DNA of 64,000 nt, taken from contig FOAY01000014.1 of the NCBI GenBank assembly GCA_900109485.1, forward strand, positions 62,001 through 126,000, in the 5' to 3' direction. This DNA comes from Kosakonia sacchari. GTDB taxonomy: Bacteria; Pseudomonadota; Gammaproteobacteria; Enterobacterales; Enterobacteriaceae. This document shows, in pieces, positions 18,326 through 26,770 of this stretch. Position numbers and translations under genes: made by a program. Below the pieces are notes generated by a model, which was given only the letters and a program-made list of their open reading frames with translations, did not search any database and was not told the origin of the DNA. The first letter of the stretch is position 1. Every line of letters begins with the position of its first letter.

Positions 18326-18808
18326 TTACATATAGGTATTTCGTGATTTTATGAGCCTTATACTCCTCATGGTGACACCAAACGTTTTGACTAAAGATTT
18401 CGGTGAAACCTGGTCCTGCATCGCTATCTGCATGGCCGCGCGACGAATGGCCACAAATACGCCCCATGCCGATGGCATTTCGATATTCCCGGCAGAATCA
18501 GCATATTTGCATAACCGGGAATACTGTTTTTTGGGAATCTCAATCTCGTATAATTTGTAGAATTTTGACGCATCCTTGGGGATATATATTTTTCGCCCGC
18601 CATGATGAGAAATGAGCTGAAAAAGGGATTTAAATCCGCAAGTACCTGCAATCTCTGAAGCCGCCCATGGCATCGCAGATAAAACATGTTCCTTATGCTG
18701 TTCGCAGAACTGCACTAACTCCCTTTCGTTTTCAGAGCTTATTGCTGGCAAGCCGGAAAATAGCAAAGGATAATCCTGTAATAAAACATCGTGTATTGTA
18801 TTATTCAC
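18326..18808 (-). CDS. Putative Mor-like DNA-binding regulator
   Basis: 160 aa. The segment ISHHGGRKIYIPKDASKFY (about 66-84) resembles the GG-x-x-IYIPK region of Mor/C transcription activators of Mu-like phages. The last 35 residues (PKSLVKTFGVTMRSIRLIKS) look like a helix-turn-helix. It lies 50 bp upstream of the RhiA-like gene on the same strand and is a good candidate for its regulator. No phage structural genes are nearby, so it seems domesticated. A moderate-to-weak assignment. Confidence 0.5.
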   Translation of the reverse strand: MNNTIHDVLLQDYPLLFSGLPAISSENERELVQFCEQHKEHVLSAMPWAASEIAGTCGFKSLFQLISHHGGRKIYIPKDASKFYKLYEIEIPKKQYSRLCKYADSAGNIEMPSAWGVFVAIRRAAMQIAMQDQVSPKSLVKTFGVTMRSIRLIKSRNTYM

Positions 18809-19186
18809 ATTTACCTCATGCCGATGGTCTTATTTCGTAAGGGCTACCACAGTTGTGAGATAAAGTATTAACCGCGAATATCCATGGCAGCACGGAGGAA
18901 GTGTTCCCCCGCAAAGCGCGTGGGTACAACAAGAGTAGTTGCACGATTACCCGATATATAATATGTGCGTGCTGAAAGCTTTTATGGCGAATGCACACGC
19001 CGCGTAATCTATTACACGCGGGCCGTGGCGAAGGCGAGAGGCGCGCAGTCACAAAGGCAGTGGCGCTATTATTTCGGAATTATCATGCGAAAAAGGCGTC
19101 TTTCGACATTAACCGATCTGCCTCTCGCGTTCATTCTTGCAAGGCAACGATCAATATCGTGACGTCTTTTAACCAAAGGGGAAAGT
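18809..19186. other. Intergenic region without a clear gene
   Basis: About 380 bp separate the Mor-like gene from a large palindrome. It probably holds the promoter of the Mor-like gene. An imperfect inverted repeat, CCGCGTAAT then ATTACACGCGG, lies near 19000-19022. No convincing coding sequence is seen on either strand. Confidence 0.4.
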
Positions 19187-19219
19187 CAATGCGCTTTCCG
19201 AACGTCGGAACGCGCATTG
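19187..19219. repeat. 33-bp near-perfect palindrome
   Basis: Two 15-base arms with a single mismatch around a 3-base centre (ACG at 19202-19204). It lies 60 bp past the stop of the minus-strand VOC gene. It could act as a terminator for that gene (the minus strand continues with ACTTTCCCCTTT), a repeat element, or a protein site. A 26-codon reading frame at 19189-19269 with a GGGG site starts inside it but looks accidental. Confidence 0.6.
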
Positions 19220-19279
19220 GATGGAGATACCTGCGCGAAGGGCGCCGATTTCGGACTGGCGGGGGATAACCTCCCGCAT

Positions 19280-19675
19280 TCAGGGCGTTGTCTGACAGAC
19301 AACTTCGATATTATTGCCATCAGGATCAAAAACATAGGCTGCGTAGTACGACTCATGGTAATGGCAACGTATTCCGGGAGAGCCGTTGTTTTTCCCACCT
19401 GCCTGCAATGCGGCCTCCCAGAATTTATCCACCGTAGAGCGGTCTTGAGCGGCGAAGGCGATATGTACTGCTGCACCTGGTTTGTCGTTATCGTGTAGCC
19501 ACAGACGCGGATAGTGCCCTGGGCCGAGCCCGTAACGTAAACCTCCCGTACGCGTTTGGCTCTGTTCGACGGCGATGATGAGCCGGAATTTCAGCGGTGC
19601 GAGTGCTTGTTCGTAGAAATGCCGGGATATACTGGCATCGTTGACGGCTATTTCAATGTGATCAATGACGGACAT
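19280..19675 (-). CDS. VOC (glyoxalase/dioxygenase superfamily) protein
   Basis: 131 aa with one vicinal-oxygen-chelate beta-alpha-beta-beta-beta pair. It opens with VIDHIEIAVNDASISRHFYE and ends with AAYVFDPDGNNIEVV, where His6 and the C-terminal Glu are likely metal ligands. The ATG at 19675 follows a GGAGAG site. It is the second of two tandem VOC genes on this strand, paralogous to each other, with an AraC regulator divergent upstream. The substrate is not known; such proteins act on glyoxal adducts, antibiotics or aromatics. Confidence 0.82.
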   Translation of the reverse strand: MSVIDHIEIAVNDASISRHFYEQALAPLKFRLIIAVEQSQTRTGGLRYGLGPGHYPRLWLHDNDKPGAAVHIAFAAQDRSTVDKFWEAALQAGGKNNGSPGIRCHYHESYYAAYVFDPDGNNIEVVCQTTP

Positions 19676-19727
19676 GGTTCTCTCCTGCGCGTGTAAAAGG
19701 GGAAGCAGTCGCCTGCCGCGCCACCCA

Positions 19728-20126
19728 TTATGCGTGTTGCCAACTTTTGTAGACAAATTCGAGGCTGTAGCCATCAGGATCGCGAACCTGCGCGGCGTAA
19801 TAGCGCGGGTCATAGTGATGTTGTGCGCCAGGCGGGTGGATCTCCGTCGCCCCGGCAGCCAGCGCGGCAACCCAGGCCTGGTTAACCTGTGCCTCTGAGT
19901 GGGCAACAAAACCGACATGGACAGCGCTGGGGGATGGCTCACCCTGGCGTAACCAGAAAAAGATACGGCCATTCGCACCAAAACCTTTCAAATCAGGATG
20001 GCCCTGCGGCCCCTCCCTACCGTCATAATCATGGCGACGGTTAATGTCCAGAACAGGGAGTACCCTTTCATAAAAATCTACCGAGCGCGCGATGTCGCTG
20101 ACGGTAATAAACAGATGATCCAGCAT
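19728..20126 (-). CDS. VOC (glyoxalase/dioxygenase superfamily) protein
   Basis: 132 aa, same fold as its downstream neighbour: MLDHLFITVSDIARSVDFYE at the start, a central PSAVHVGFVAHS strand with His, and YYAAQVRDPDGYSLEFV at the end. His4, the central His and the C-terminal Glu are the likely metal ligands. The two genes are 52 bp apart and probably arose by duplication. The AraC gene at 20399 is divergent and may control both. Substrate unknown. Confidence 0.83.
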   Translation of the reverse strand: MLDHLFITVSDIARSVDFYERVLPVLDINRRHDYDGREGPQGHPDLKGFGANGRIFFWLRQGEPSPSAVHVGFVAHSEAQVNQAWVAALAAGATEIHPPGAQHHYDPRYYAAQVRDPDGYSLEFVYKSWQHA

Positions 20127-20398
20127 GCTGTGCTCCTGTTGTCAGAGGATATAACTGCCCAGAATCTGAAGGTGATTGACGGCTGTGCCGGTGGCTTGCT
20201 CGCCGTGATAGCTGGCTAAAATAACGCTGTAACGACGCGCTCACCGGCACACAATATGCGCCATAAAACGCTCCGCAGTCCGATGACCAGACAAAGCGTA
20301 CGCCGAACAGGGGATTCATGCTGATGCGATCCTCTTTAAAAGTTGCCTAATACTGCTTTTGTCTTGTTGCTCATCTGACGGCATGCTATTTATCAGCA

Positions 20399-21277
20399 AT
20401 GGAAAATCAATTACACGAATTGCGTGAACTGGCCTCGCTGGCGGAAAATCAACGCACTGAAACCGGCATTCCACGCCTTGCGATGGTGCAGGGAGAGATC
20501 CCTGAGCACCGGTTGTCTGGCGTGTATGAACCCATGATCAACCTGATTCTGACGGGCTCGAAAAGCATGTCAGTAGGGGACAGAACCTACCGCTACGATC
20601 CCGCAACCTATTTTGTGATGTCGGTGGATTTGCCCGCCATTGGCCGTGTTTTTCCGGATGCGCAGACCGGCGCGCCTTATCTGGCTGTCAGCCTGACGCC
20701 GGATCCCGGAATCCTTGCTGATTTACAGCGTTGCTTGCCTGATTCTGGCTCCGATGGGGTCTTTCATTCGGGATTTTCCGTTGCGCCAGTGACCCCGGAA
20801 TTGCTGGATGCCTGGGTGCGAATGCTACGTCTGATGCGTACCCCGGACGCGATCCCGGCACTGGCGCCCGCCTATGAAAGGGAAATCCTGTTCCGCGTGT
20901 TACAGGGGCCGCTTGGCTGGATGCTGCGTGATATTGTGCGACCAGAGTCGCATCTGTCGCGTATTTATGCGGTGATTAACTGGATAAAACAGAACTATAT
21001 GCAGGCTGTGCGCGTGGAAACGCTGGCCGAAATGGCAGCACTCAGCGTTTCAGCCTTTCATCGTCATTTCCTGGCGGTTACCGCCCTCAGCCCGGTTCAG
21101 TATCAAAAACGGATAAGGCTGATGCGGGCGCGTGAAAAAATGAGCACCACAAACGCGAGCCTCACGACAATTGCGTTAACGGTGGGTTATCAAAGCCATA
21201 CGCAGTTCAGTCGCGAATATGCCCGGCTGTTTGGTTTACCGCCTTCTGTTGATCGTCGGCGAATACTGAAAAGGTAA
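20399..21277 (+). CDS. AraC-family regulator (AraC_N type)
   Basis: 292 aa. The N-terminal AraC_N domain (about 20-170) carries the LVYEPMINLILTG-like and LAVSLTPDP strands of the YqhC-type group, and the C-terminal double helix-turn-helix (about 195-290) includes AALSVSAFHRHF and ALTVGYQSHTQFSREY. Members of this group often control neighbouring oxidoreductases or aldehyde-handling genes, which suits control of the divergent VOC genes across the 272-bp gap. The ligand is unknown. Confidence 0.87.
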   Translation: MENQLHELRELASLAENQRTETGIPRLAMVQGEIPEHRLSGVYEPMINLILTGSKSMSVGDRTYRYDPATYFVMSVDLPAIGRVFPDAQTGAPYLAVSLTPDPGILADLQRCLPDSGSDGVFHSGFSVAPVTPELLDAWVRMLRLMRTPDAIPALAPAYEREILFRVLQGPLGWMLRDIVRPESHLSRIYAVINWIKQNYMQAVRVETLAEMAALSVSAFHRHFLAVTALSPVQYQKRIRLMRAREKMSTTNASLTTIALTVGYQSHTQFSREYARLFGLPPSVDRRRILKR

Positions 21278-21331
21278 GCGTTCCGCAGGCGAGAAATAAC
21301 CTGTACCGGTCAACGGGGTTTTTATTTCAAC

Positions 21332-22891
21332 TCACGAGTGAACATCCTCTTTTTGCCGTGTTGCATCATCTACTGCCACCTTCACTCTGGGTTTTGACAG
21401 CAGAATTTTGATCAGCTCCTGGAAGTTGACCGGCTTATAGAAGTAGTAACCTTGCAGGAAAGTGATGTTGTTTTGATTCAGGTAATCGAGTTGTTCTTTC
21501 GTTTCGACGCCTTCGGCGACAATGCTTAAAGAGAGTTTGCGCGCCAGATCCAACACACAATCTAAAATCCGCGTTGAGTCCTGTTCGGCATTCACTCTGG
21601 CAACGAAACTCTGGTCGATTTTAATGTAATCAATATGCAGATCGTGCAGGTAAGAAAGCCCTGAATAGCCAGTACCGAAATCGTCCAGGGCGATAACAAA
21701 CCCATTTTCATGCAGGGCATTCAGCCGTTGCACAAGATCTTCATCCACGTCTAAGGGCTCACGCTCGGTGACTTCAATCACCAGATTGAGCGCAGGGTGG
21801 CTGAAACTCTTTTTGAATTTCAGACATTCCACGACAAAATCGGCTGAAGTGATATGGGACGCGCTGAAGTTAATACCGATGTGAAAACCTTCCGGCAACC
21901 GGTGGGCAATGGCGTTCATATGGGCCACGACCTGCCTCATCAGGCTTTGCGTTAGCGGTATGATCAGATCTGATTTTTCGGCTAAAGGGATAAATGATGC
22001 GGGCGGGATATAGCCGGATCGCGGGTGTTTCCAGCGCGCCAGCACCTCGACGCCGCGCAGGGTTCCCTCTCTGCCATTCACCACTGGCTGGTAAAAAGGC
22101 ACGATCTCACCGTTAGTAATGGCCCGGCGCAGTGTCTCTGCTGGCGTGGCATTTTTATTCAGGTATTTAACCAGTGCGTAGGCCGTCGCGCAGGAGATAA
22201 ACAGGATGAAAATCAGGATGCCCGGCCCCAGAGAGACGATCCGGAGCAGGCTGAACAGCGAGGGTTGATTGTAAATAATACTGAAGGGATACGTTTTCGA
22301 ATTGAGTTGCCCCGAAGGGGGCGCGTTGGCGTTAAGCGCTGCGATATCCCCTGACAGGCCGATCACATTATTCCCGACGCGCAATCGGTAAATCACGCCC
22401 TCTATCGGCGCATTCAGCGCCTCGCGAATATGCTGATCGCTGATGGTGACCAGCACGCGGCTTGCGGCAAATCGCGTCTGATAGACCATAAATGGCTGTT
22501 CGTTTGCTGCGTCCTCTGCCGGCGCGAGAAGCAGGCTGGCAGCCGACATTCTGGGAATGCGCGCCAGCAGACCGCGATTTCCCGGTAGCGATGAGCACCA
22601 GACCTCTCCCTCTTTAATAATCAGGATCGTGCGCAGATGGGGTTGCAGGGCGGCTTCAGTGCCAAGCTGAAATTGTCCTTCCGGATCGCATCCTCTCACT
22701 ACGATGTCCGCGGCGAGACGGGTGGCATGGGAAGCTTCATCAAGAATGTTGTTGATATTGTTTACCGCGTATCTGGCTCCTTCAAGGCGGTCTGCCCGGG
22801 TGGAGTACCAGAGCTGCATATTAAGAATAAAAACGCCGGTAATAAAAAGAAGCACTGCCGCGATGAGAGGAATAAGGGCATTGCGCATCAT
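21332..22891 (-). CDS. CSS-motif EAL c-di-GMP phosphodiesterase
   Basis: Inner-membrane enzyme degrading cyclic di-GMP, 519 aa. Domains: span about 8-27, periplasmic CSS sensor domain (28-225) with Cys68 (RGCDPE) and Cys99 (VWCSSLPG) that can form a redox-sensitive disulfide, second span about 228-250, then the EAL domain. The signature is EVL (GVEVLARW), an allowed variant. The other catalytic motifs are present: INFSAS, EVTERE, LDDFGTGYS, IKIDQSF, VAEGVET and LQGYYF, so it should be active. Lone gene, convergent with the AraC regulator. Confidence 0.92.
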   Translation of the reverse strand: MMRNALIPLIAAVLLFITGVFILNMQLWYSTRADRLEGARYAVNNINNILDEASHATRLAADIVVRGCDPEGQFQLGTEAALQPHLRTILIIKEGEVWCSSLPGNRGLLARIPRMSAASLLLAPAEDAANEQPFMVYQTRFAASRVLVTISDQHIREALNAPIEGVIYRLRVGNNVIGLSGDIAALNANAPPSGQLNSKTYPFSIIYNQPSLFSLLRIVSLGPGILIFILFISCATAYALVKYLNKNATPAETLRRAITNGEIVPFYQPVVNGREGTLRGVEVLARWKHPRSGYIPPASFIPLAEKSDLIIPLTQSLMRQVVAHMNAIAHRLPEGFHIGINFSASHITSADFVVECLKFKKSFSHPALNLVIEVTEREPLDVDEDLVQRLNALHENGFVIALDDFGTGYSGLSYLHDLHIDYIKIDQSFVARVNAEQDSTRILDCVLDLARKLSLSIVAEGVETKEQLDYLNQNNITFLQGYYFYKPVNFQELIKILLSKPRVKVAVDDATRQKEDVHS

Positions 22892-23196
22892 TGTGTCCTG
22901 GGGCGAAAGGGTGGATTTCTCGTGTCAAAATGTCAGTACAAAAGCATGGTCGAGAGAAGCGGAAATCGCCAGCGTACGGCGCGTAGTGTTATGGCTGAAA
23001 TGACGTTGCTGTGCGCTACGCTATGGCGAACTTTACGTCTCTTTTTGCTGGCAACACCACAATGGCAATTCGCTTTGGCCGCCAGTGAATAATCTGAACA
23101 ATTAATGCTGGCGCCTGAAAATCGCCTGTCACAACCTGCATGAATGATAAAATAAAATTAACGGTAATGCTGACGGGATAATTTATTGAGGTTTTT
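22892..23196. other. Intergenic region, nothing certain
   Basis: Roughly 300 bp between the divergent EAL gene and the small reading frame at 23197. It should hold the promoter of the EAL gene. The right half becomes AT-rich. No gene or clear motif was found. Confidence 0.4.
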
Positions 23197-23292
23197 ATGA
23201 ATGAGCATGAGAGCTATTATCATTTCAGCATTCAGAGAAATAAAAATCAGCAGATCCTGGATTTTACTCATTCCATCTTAATGTGGTGTTAA
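23197..23292 (+). CDS. Candidate 31-aa small protein or leader peptide
   Basis: ATG at 23197 has GAGG at good spacing in an AT-rich stretch. The peptide (MNEHESYYHF..., ending ILMWC) is polar with a short hydrophobic end, rich in Tyr, His and Gln. Its TAA stop sits in the left arm of a perfect inverted repeat (23285-23315), an arrangement typical of leader peptides. The VIT-type transporter gene begins 94 bp further on. No homologue is known to me, and reality is uncertain. Confidence 0.4.
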   Translation: MNEHESYYHFSIQRNKNQQILDFTHSILMWC

Positions 23293-23315
23293 GGCTGACA
23301 TAATAAATTAACACC
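23285..23315 (+). repeat. Inverted repeat GGTGTTAA / TTAACACC
   Basis: Two perfect 8-bp arms (23285-23292 and 23308-23315) with a 15-base loop, upstream of the VIT-type gene and overlapping the stop of the small frame. It could be an attenuator hairpin or an operator. No T run follows, so it is not a classic terminator. Confidence 0.5.
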
Positions 23316-23386
23316 TTCTCAACGTGATTTTTTTAATATCAGTAATGCCGGGCAGATTCATTCACTGATAAAAGGAAAACATAATC

Positions 23387-24076
23387 ATGCATCTGGAACT
23401 ACACAGCATCGGAAGAGTGGGGTGGCTCCGGGCGGCAGTACTGGGAGCCAATGATGGCATCGTGTCTACGGCCAGCCTTGTTCTCGGGGTTGCGTCTGCG
23501 GGGAGTTCCTCCTCCGGCGTGTTGCTGGCGGGCGTTGCCGGGCTGGTCGCAGGTGCGATGTCAATGGCGACCGGAGAATATGTCTCTGTCTCATCGCAAG
23601 CCGATACCGAAAAGGCCGCGCTGGCCCAGGAAAAAAGGGAGCTGGCGACGGATTATGCCGGGGAGGTACAGGAACTGACATCACTGTATATGCAACGGGG
23701 GCTGGCGCCTTCGCTTGCCCGCGAGGTTGCGGAACAGTTGATGGCAAAGGATGCGCTTGAGGCGCATGCCCGGGAAGAACTGGGCCTGACGGAGACGAAT
23801 TCAGCACGGCCGCTGCAGGCCGCGATTTTTTCAGCCATCAGTTTTTCTGCCGGCGCAGTGTTGCCGGTTGTGGTGGCGTGGTTAACGCCGGCACCGTGGG
23901 TTTTGCTGTTCGTCATCCTTTCCACCCTTTTTTCACTGGCGCTCCTCGGCTATATCTCGTCGGTCGCCGGCAAAGCGCCGCCGGTGAAAGCCATCATTAG
24001 AATCACCTTCTGGAGCGCCATGGCAATGGCTTTGTCGATGGGCGCGGGTTCGCTCGCCGGACAGGCGCTGGCTTAA
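23387..24076 (+). CDS. VIT1/CCC1-family iron/manganese transporter
   Basis: Membrane protein of the vacuolar iron transporter family, 229 aa, exporting or storing Fe(II)/Mn(II). N-terminal GRVGWLRAAVLGANDGIVST and the following AGLVAGAMSMATGEYVSVSS are the metal-site regions of the family. A cytoplasmic Glu-rich loop (about 70-135) matches the regulatory metal-binding region, followed by three more spans (about 140-228). ATG 23387 follows AAAGGAAA. It is 29 bp ahead of a cytochrome b561 gene, perhaps co-transcribed. Confidence 0.9.
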   Translation: MHLELHSIGRVGWLRAAVLGANDGIVSTASLVLGVASAGSSSSGVLLAGVAGLVAGAMSMATGEYVSVSSQADTEKAALAQEKRELATDYAGEVQELTSLYMQRGLAPSLAREVAEQLMAKDALEAHAREELGLTETNSARPLQAAIFSAISFSAGAVLPVVVAWLTPAPWVLLFVILSTLFSLALLGYISSVAGKAPPVKAIIRITFWSAMAMALSMGAGSLAGQALA

Positions 24077-24105
24077 ATAATCGTTTTATTCTCAGGAAAG
24101 AAAAA

Positions 24106-24642
24106 ATGAAGAAATACTCAGGTGGGCAGATAGCACTACACTGGCTGGTTTTATTGCTGATAGTCATCGCCTACGCCGCGATGGAATTCAGGGATATTTT
24201 CCCCAAAGATTCTGTCGGCCGTTACTGGATGACAATAACCCATTACACGTGTGGCGTCAGTGTCTTTATTCTGATGCTGGTCAGAATGGTATTTAGATTT
24301 ATTTTCCCGGAACCGCCGGTCATTCCCGCTCTGCCGCAATGGCAAAAATTCAGCGCCACTGTTGTACATTTTATTTTATATGCGCTGTTTATTTTTCTGC
24401 CGCTGCTGGGGGTTGTATCGCTCTATTACGGCCAGAAAGAGTGGAGCTTCCTGTTTATTAACATGCCGGTTGCGGCGGAAAAAAATAGTGTACTGCAACA
24501 TAGCCTGAAAGAGGTTCATGAATTACTGGCTAATACGGGCTATTTTATCATCGGCTTGCATGCGGCGGCAGCGCTGCTGCACCACTATATACTGCGGGAT
24601 AATACCTTGCTGAGAATGATGCCAGGCAAGCGCCCGGATTAA
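24106..24642 (+). CDS. Cytochrome b561 family protein
   Basis: Four-helix di-heme b inner membrane electron carrier of the CybB type, 178 aa. Paired His ligands are visible: His13 (IALHWLV), His47 (ITHYTCG), and the C-terminal His residues of GLHAAAALLHHYILRD. In E. coli, CybB oxidises superoxide and passes electrons to ubiquinone. AGGAAAG precedes the ATG. It follows the VIT-type gene closely. A second b561 occurs at 50441. Confidence 0.88.
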   Translation: MKKYSGGQIALHWLVLLLIVIAYAAMEFRDIFPKDSVGRYWMTITHYTCGVSVFILMLVRMVFRFIFPEPPVIPALPQWQKFSATVVHFILYALFIFLPLLGVVSLYYGQKEWSFLFINMPVAAEKNSVLQHSLKEVHELLANTGYFIIGLHAAAALLHHYILRDNTLLRMMPGKRPD

Positions 24643-24741
24643 CCTGTTTTTCTCTGAACGGGAAAAGAAGCCGCTTCTTGCTCATCGCCCGCGCTGGCTG
24701 CCGGTACGCCAGCGGGGTACAGAAAGCAGGGCAACGGCGGC

Positions 24742-25218
24742 TCAGACTTTAAGCATTTTCACCGTTGCATCAATGTCGATTTCATCTTCCGAGAAAATAG
24801 AGGTTGTGCCCTGAAAGGTGGTGATCGCCAGTTTTTTCACTGAGCGCATTTCATCCGGCTTGGTGGTGGTTTTCGGCCTAATATTGCCCATCAGCAGGCC
24901 CACAGACAGCACGGCATTTTCTTTATCAATGCGGGTATCAGCAGGGACTTCTTCACTGTACACCAGATACGATTTGATCGACGTAAGCTTGAAACGTTCG
25001 CCCGCGATATAGATGTATTTGCTGTCAGGGATGACTTTTACCGCGTAAGCCGATAGCCCCTTGTTATTGGTGGTGGGTTCGAAAGTCACCGCAGCATCTT
25101 TCTTAATTAGCTCAGGGTTAGCAACCTTAATCACATGAAAATAACGGTTTTCGCCGTTTTCATCTTTGATAAAGCCAAAACCTTTATCTTTAAACCACGT
25201 TGTGATCGTTCCGTTCAT
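24742..25218 (-). CDS. Cold-shock-domain protein with C-terminal extension
   Basis: 158 aa. Residues 1-65 are a CspA-like OB fold: the RNP1 motif KGFGFIKDE is intact, while RNP2 is replaced by YFHVI, weaker than the classical VFVHF. Residues 66-158 form an extra domain of unknown function (GERFKLTSIKSYLVY... ATVKMLKV). This suggests single-stranded nucleic acid binding with an added role, distinct from the 70-residue Csp proteins. It stands alone, convergent with cytochrome b561. No cold-shock leader was recognised. Confidence 0.75.
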   Translation of the reverse strand: MNGTITTWFKDKGFGFIKDENGENRYFHVIKVANPELIKKDAAVTFEPTTNNKGLSAYAVKVIPDSKYIYIAGERFKLTSIKSYLVYSEEVPADTRIDKENAVLSVGLLMGNIRPKTTTKPDEMRSVKKLAITTFQGTTSIFSEDEIDIDATVKMLKV

Positions 25219-25468
25219 CGCTGTACCACCTGGTTAATCGTTTATTTACTCAGTTTTTTGCAGCGCGCAGTGTAAAGCACAATGCCTGCGCAGGCCATGC
25301 CTGGTTAAGTGTGAATGATAAATTTCTGCACGGCGAGTGGGGAAAGCCTCGGAACACGAAGCAGCAGGGGGAAAAACGCCTGTCGCGCCCCTTTAAACGA
25401 GCCGCCGGATTCGCCAGTCCGGTGAAAATCCGTTATTATCCGCAGCCACTCTCAACCCGGGCAGCCCG

Positions 25469-26164
25469 ATGTCTACGATCGATACTTTTATTGCCCCGCC
25501 GTGTCTCGACACTATTGAAACGCTCTATCAGGACGAGCACCTGGTGCTGATCAATAAACCCAGCGGATTACTCAGCCTGTCGGGGAAAAACCCGCAAAAT
25601 CTCGATTCCGTGCATTATCGGCTGGTGCAGATATTTCCCGGCTGCACGCTGGTGCACCGCCTCGATTTTGGCACGTCCGGGTTGATGGTGGTTGCCCGCA
25701 ATAAAGCCATTAATGCCGCGCTGTGCCAGCAGTTCAGCCAGCGCAGCGTCACCAAGGTTTACAGCGCATTACTCTGCGGACACGTGCACGACGACGAAGG
25801 GGTGATCGATGCGGCGATCGGCAAAGACCCGGCGTGCTTCCCGCTGATGTCGATTTGTGCGACCGGTGGCAAGCCAGCGCGTTCCCGTTTTCGCGTTATT
25901 GAGCGTTTTTACCAGACGCAGGAAGACGGCAGGTTAGTGCCGCTGTCACGCGTGGAGCTTATTCCTGAAACCGGGCGCACGCACCAGCTTCGCATCCACT
26001 GCCAGCACCTCGGACATCCGATTCTGGGGTGCGATCTGTATGGCGGTCGGCTGATGGCGGGGACTGAACGGGCGCCGCGGCTGATGCTGCACGCCAGCGC
26101 GTTGCATTTTGTGCATCCCATTAGCAACACGCGGATCAACGCCCGTAATGACAGCCCATTCTGA
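25469..26164 (+). CDS. RluA-family pseudouridine synthase
   Basis: 231 aa, isomerises uridine to pseudouridine in rRNA or tRNA. The catalytic motif HRLDFGTSG (Asp of HRLD) is near 64-72, and the RTHQLRIHCQHLGHPILGCDLY block near 170-191 is typical of RluA/RluD members. There is no S4 domain, as in RluA itself. It ends 9 bases before the convergent yaiL gene. The exact target site cannot be told from sequence. Confidence 0.88.
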   Translation: MSTIDTFIAPPCLDTIETLYQDEHLVLINKPSGLLSLSGKNPQNLDSVHYRLVQIFPGCTLVHRLDFGTSGLMVVARNKAINAALCQQFSQRSVTKVYSALLCGHVHDDEGVIDAAIGKDPACFPLMSICATGGKPARSRFRVIERFYQTQEDGRLVPLSRVELIPETGRTHQLRIHCQHLGHPILGCDLYGGRLMAGTERAPRLMLHASALHFVHPISNTRINARNDSPF

Positions 26165-26173
26165 AAACCTGAA

Positions 26174-26713
26174 TTACCACATCAAATCATCGGGCACTTT
26201 GAAGTCCGCATACGGATCGTCTTCATCCTGGGCTTCCTGCGTTAGCGCGCTGTGCAGCACAATACAGTTGGCATCGCGCTGGGCAATTTTGTCGGCGACA
26301 GCCGCCGGGATGATGGCGTACTGGCTGTCACCGTTGTTGTCGGACAGCAGACGGGCAATGGCGAGACGGCCATTGATCAGCTGCGCCTGCGTCAGTTTAT
26401 CGACCTCTATTTTTTTAATCACATTGTTGTCGGTGAAGTTAAAACTGATATTGCCCTTCGTTAGGGTGATGCGGTTCATCTCAATAAGCTGCTTGATCTG
26501 CGCTTTATACTCTTTCGATAACGCCGCCTGCTTTTGCTGTTCGCTGAGCTGCTTATCGCGCTCAAGCTGCGCTTTCTTATTTTCTTCTACCGCTTCTCTG
26601 GCCTCACGCGCCTGAACGCGCGACTTTTTCGCCGTTCTCTGGACTTTGGCCATTTTCTTGCTGGTGACTAATCCCGCTTTTAACATCTGCTCTTGCAAGG
26701 TAAGTTTTGTCAT
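26174..26713 (-). CDS. yaiL: DUF2058 nucleoprotein/polynucleotide-associated protein YaiL
   Basis: 179 aa, equal to E. coli YaiL, and the sequence matches its pattern closely: TKLTLQEQMLKAGLVTSKK at the start, a basic coiled-coil region rich in Lys/Arg/Glu (about 20-70), and the acidic end DEDDPYADFKVPDDLMW. The ATG at 26713 is chosen because it gives the known length; one at 26722 is also possible. Function not established; thought to associate with nucleic acids. Confidence 0.92.
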   Translation of the reverse strand: MTKLTLQEQMLKAGLVTSKKMAKVQRTAKKSRVQAREAREAVEENKKAQLERDKQLSEQQKQAALSKEYKAQIKQLIEMNRITLTKGNISFNFTDNNVIKKIEVDKLTQAQLINGRLAIARLLSDNNGDSQYAIIPAAVADKIAQRDANCIVLHSALTQEAQDEDDPYADFKVPDDLMW

Positions 26714-26770
26714 CGTCGTCATTAAACCCGTTGGTGTGTTAGCGGGATTATAACAGCCAAATGGGGCAAG

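Noticed and set aside
16912..18808. Prophage or mobile element suggested by the Mor-like gene
   Set aside because: No integrase, transposase, capsid or tail genes and no flanking attachment repeats were found.
19189..19269. 26-codon frame with a GGGG site within the palindrome
   Set aside because: Peptide is Arg/Gly-rich and formed by the palindrome itself; no support for translation.
24660..24720. Terminator after cytochrome b561
   Set aside because: CGCTGGC/GCCAGCG forms a 7-bp stem near 24692-24715 but no T run follows on either strand; too weak to list.
25219..25468. Possible structured leader or riboswitch before the pseudouridine synthase gene
   Set aside because: GC-rich stretches suggest folding, but no known riboswitch core (cobalamin, TPP, FMN) could be matched.
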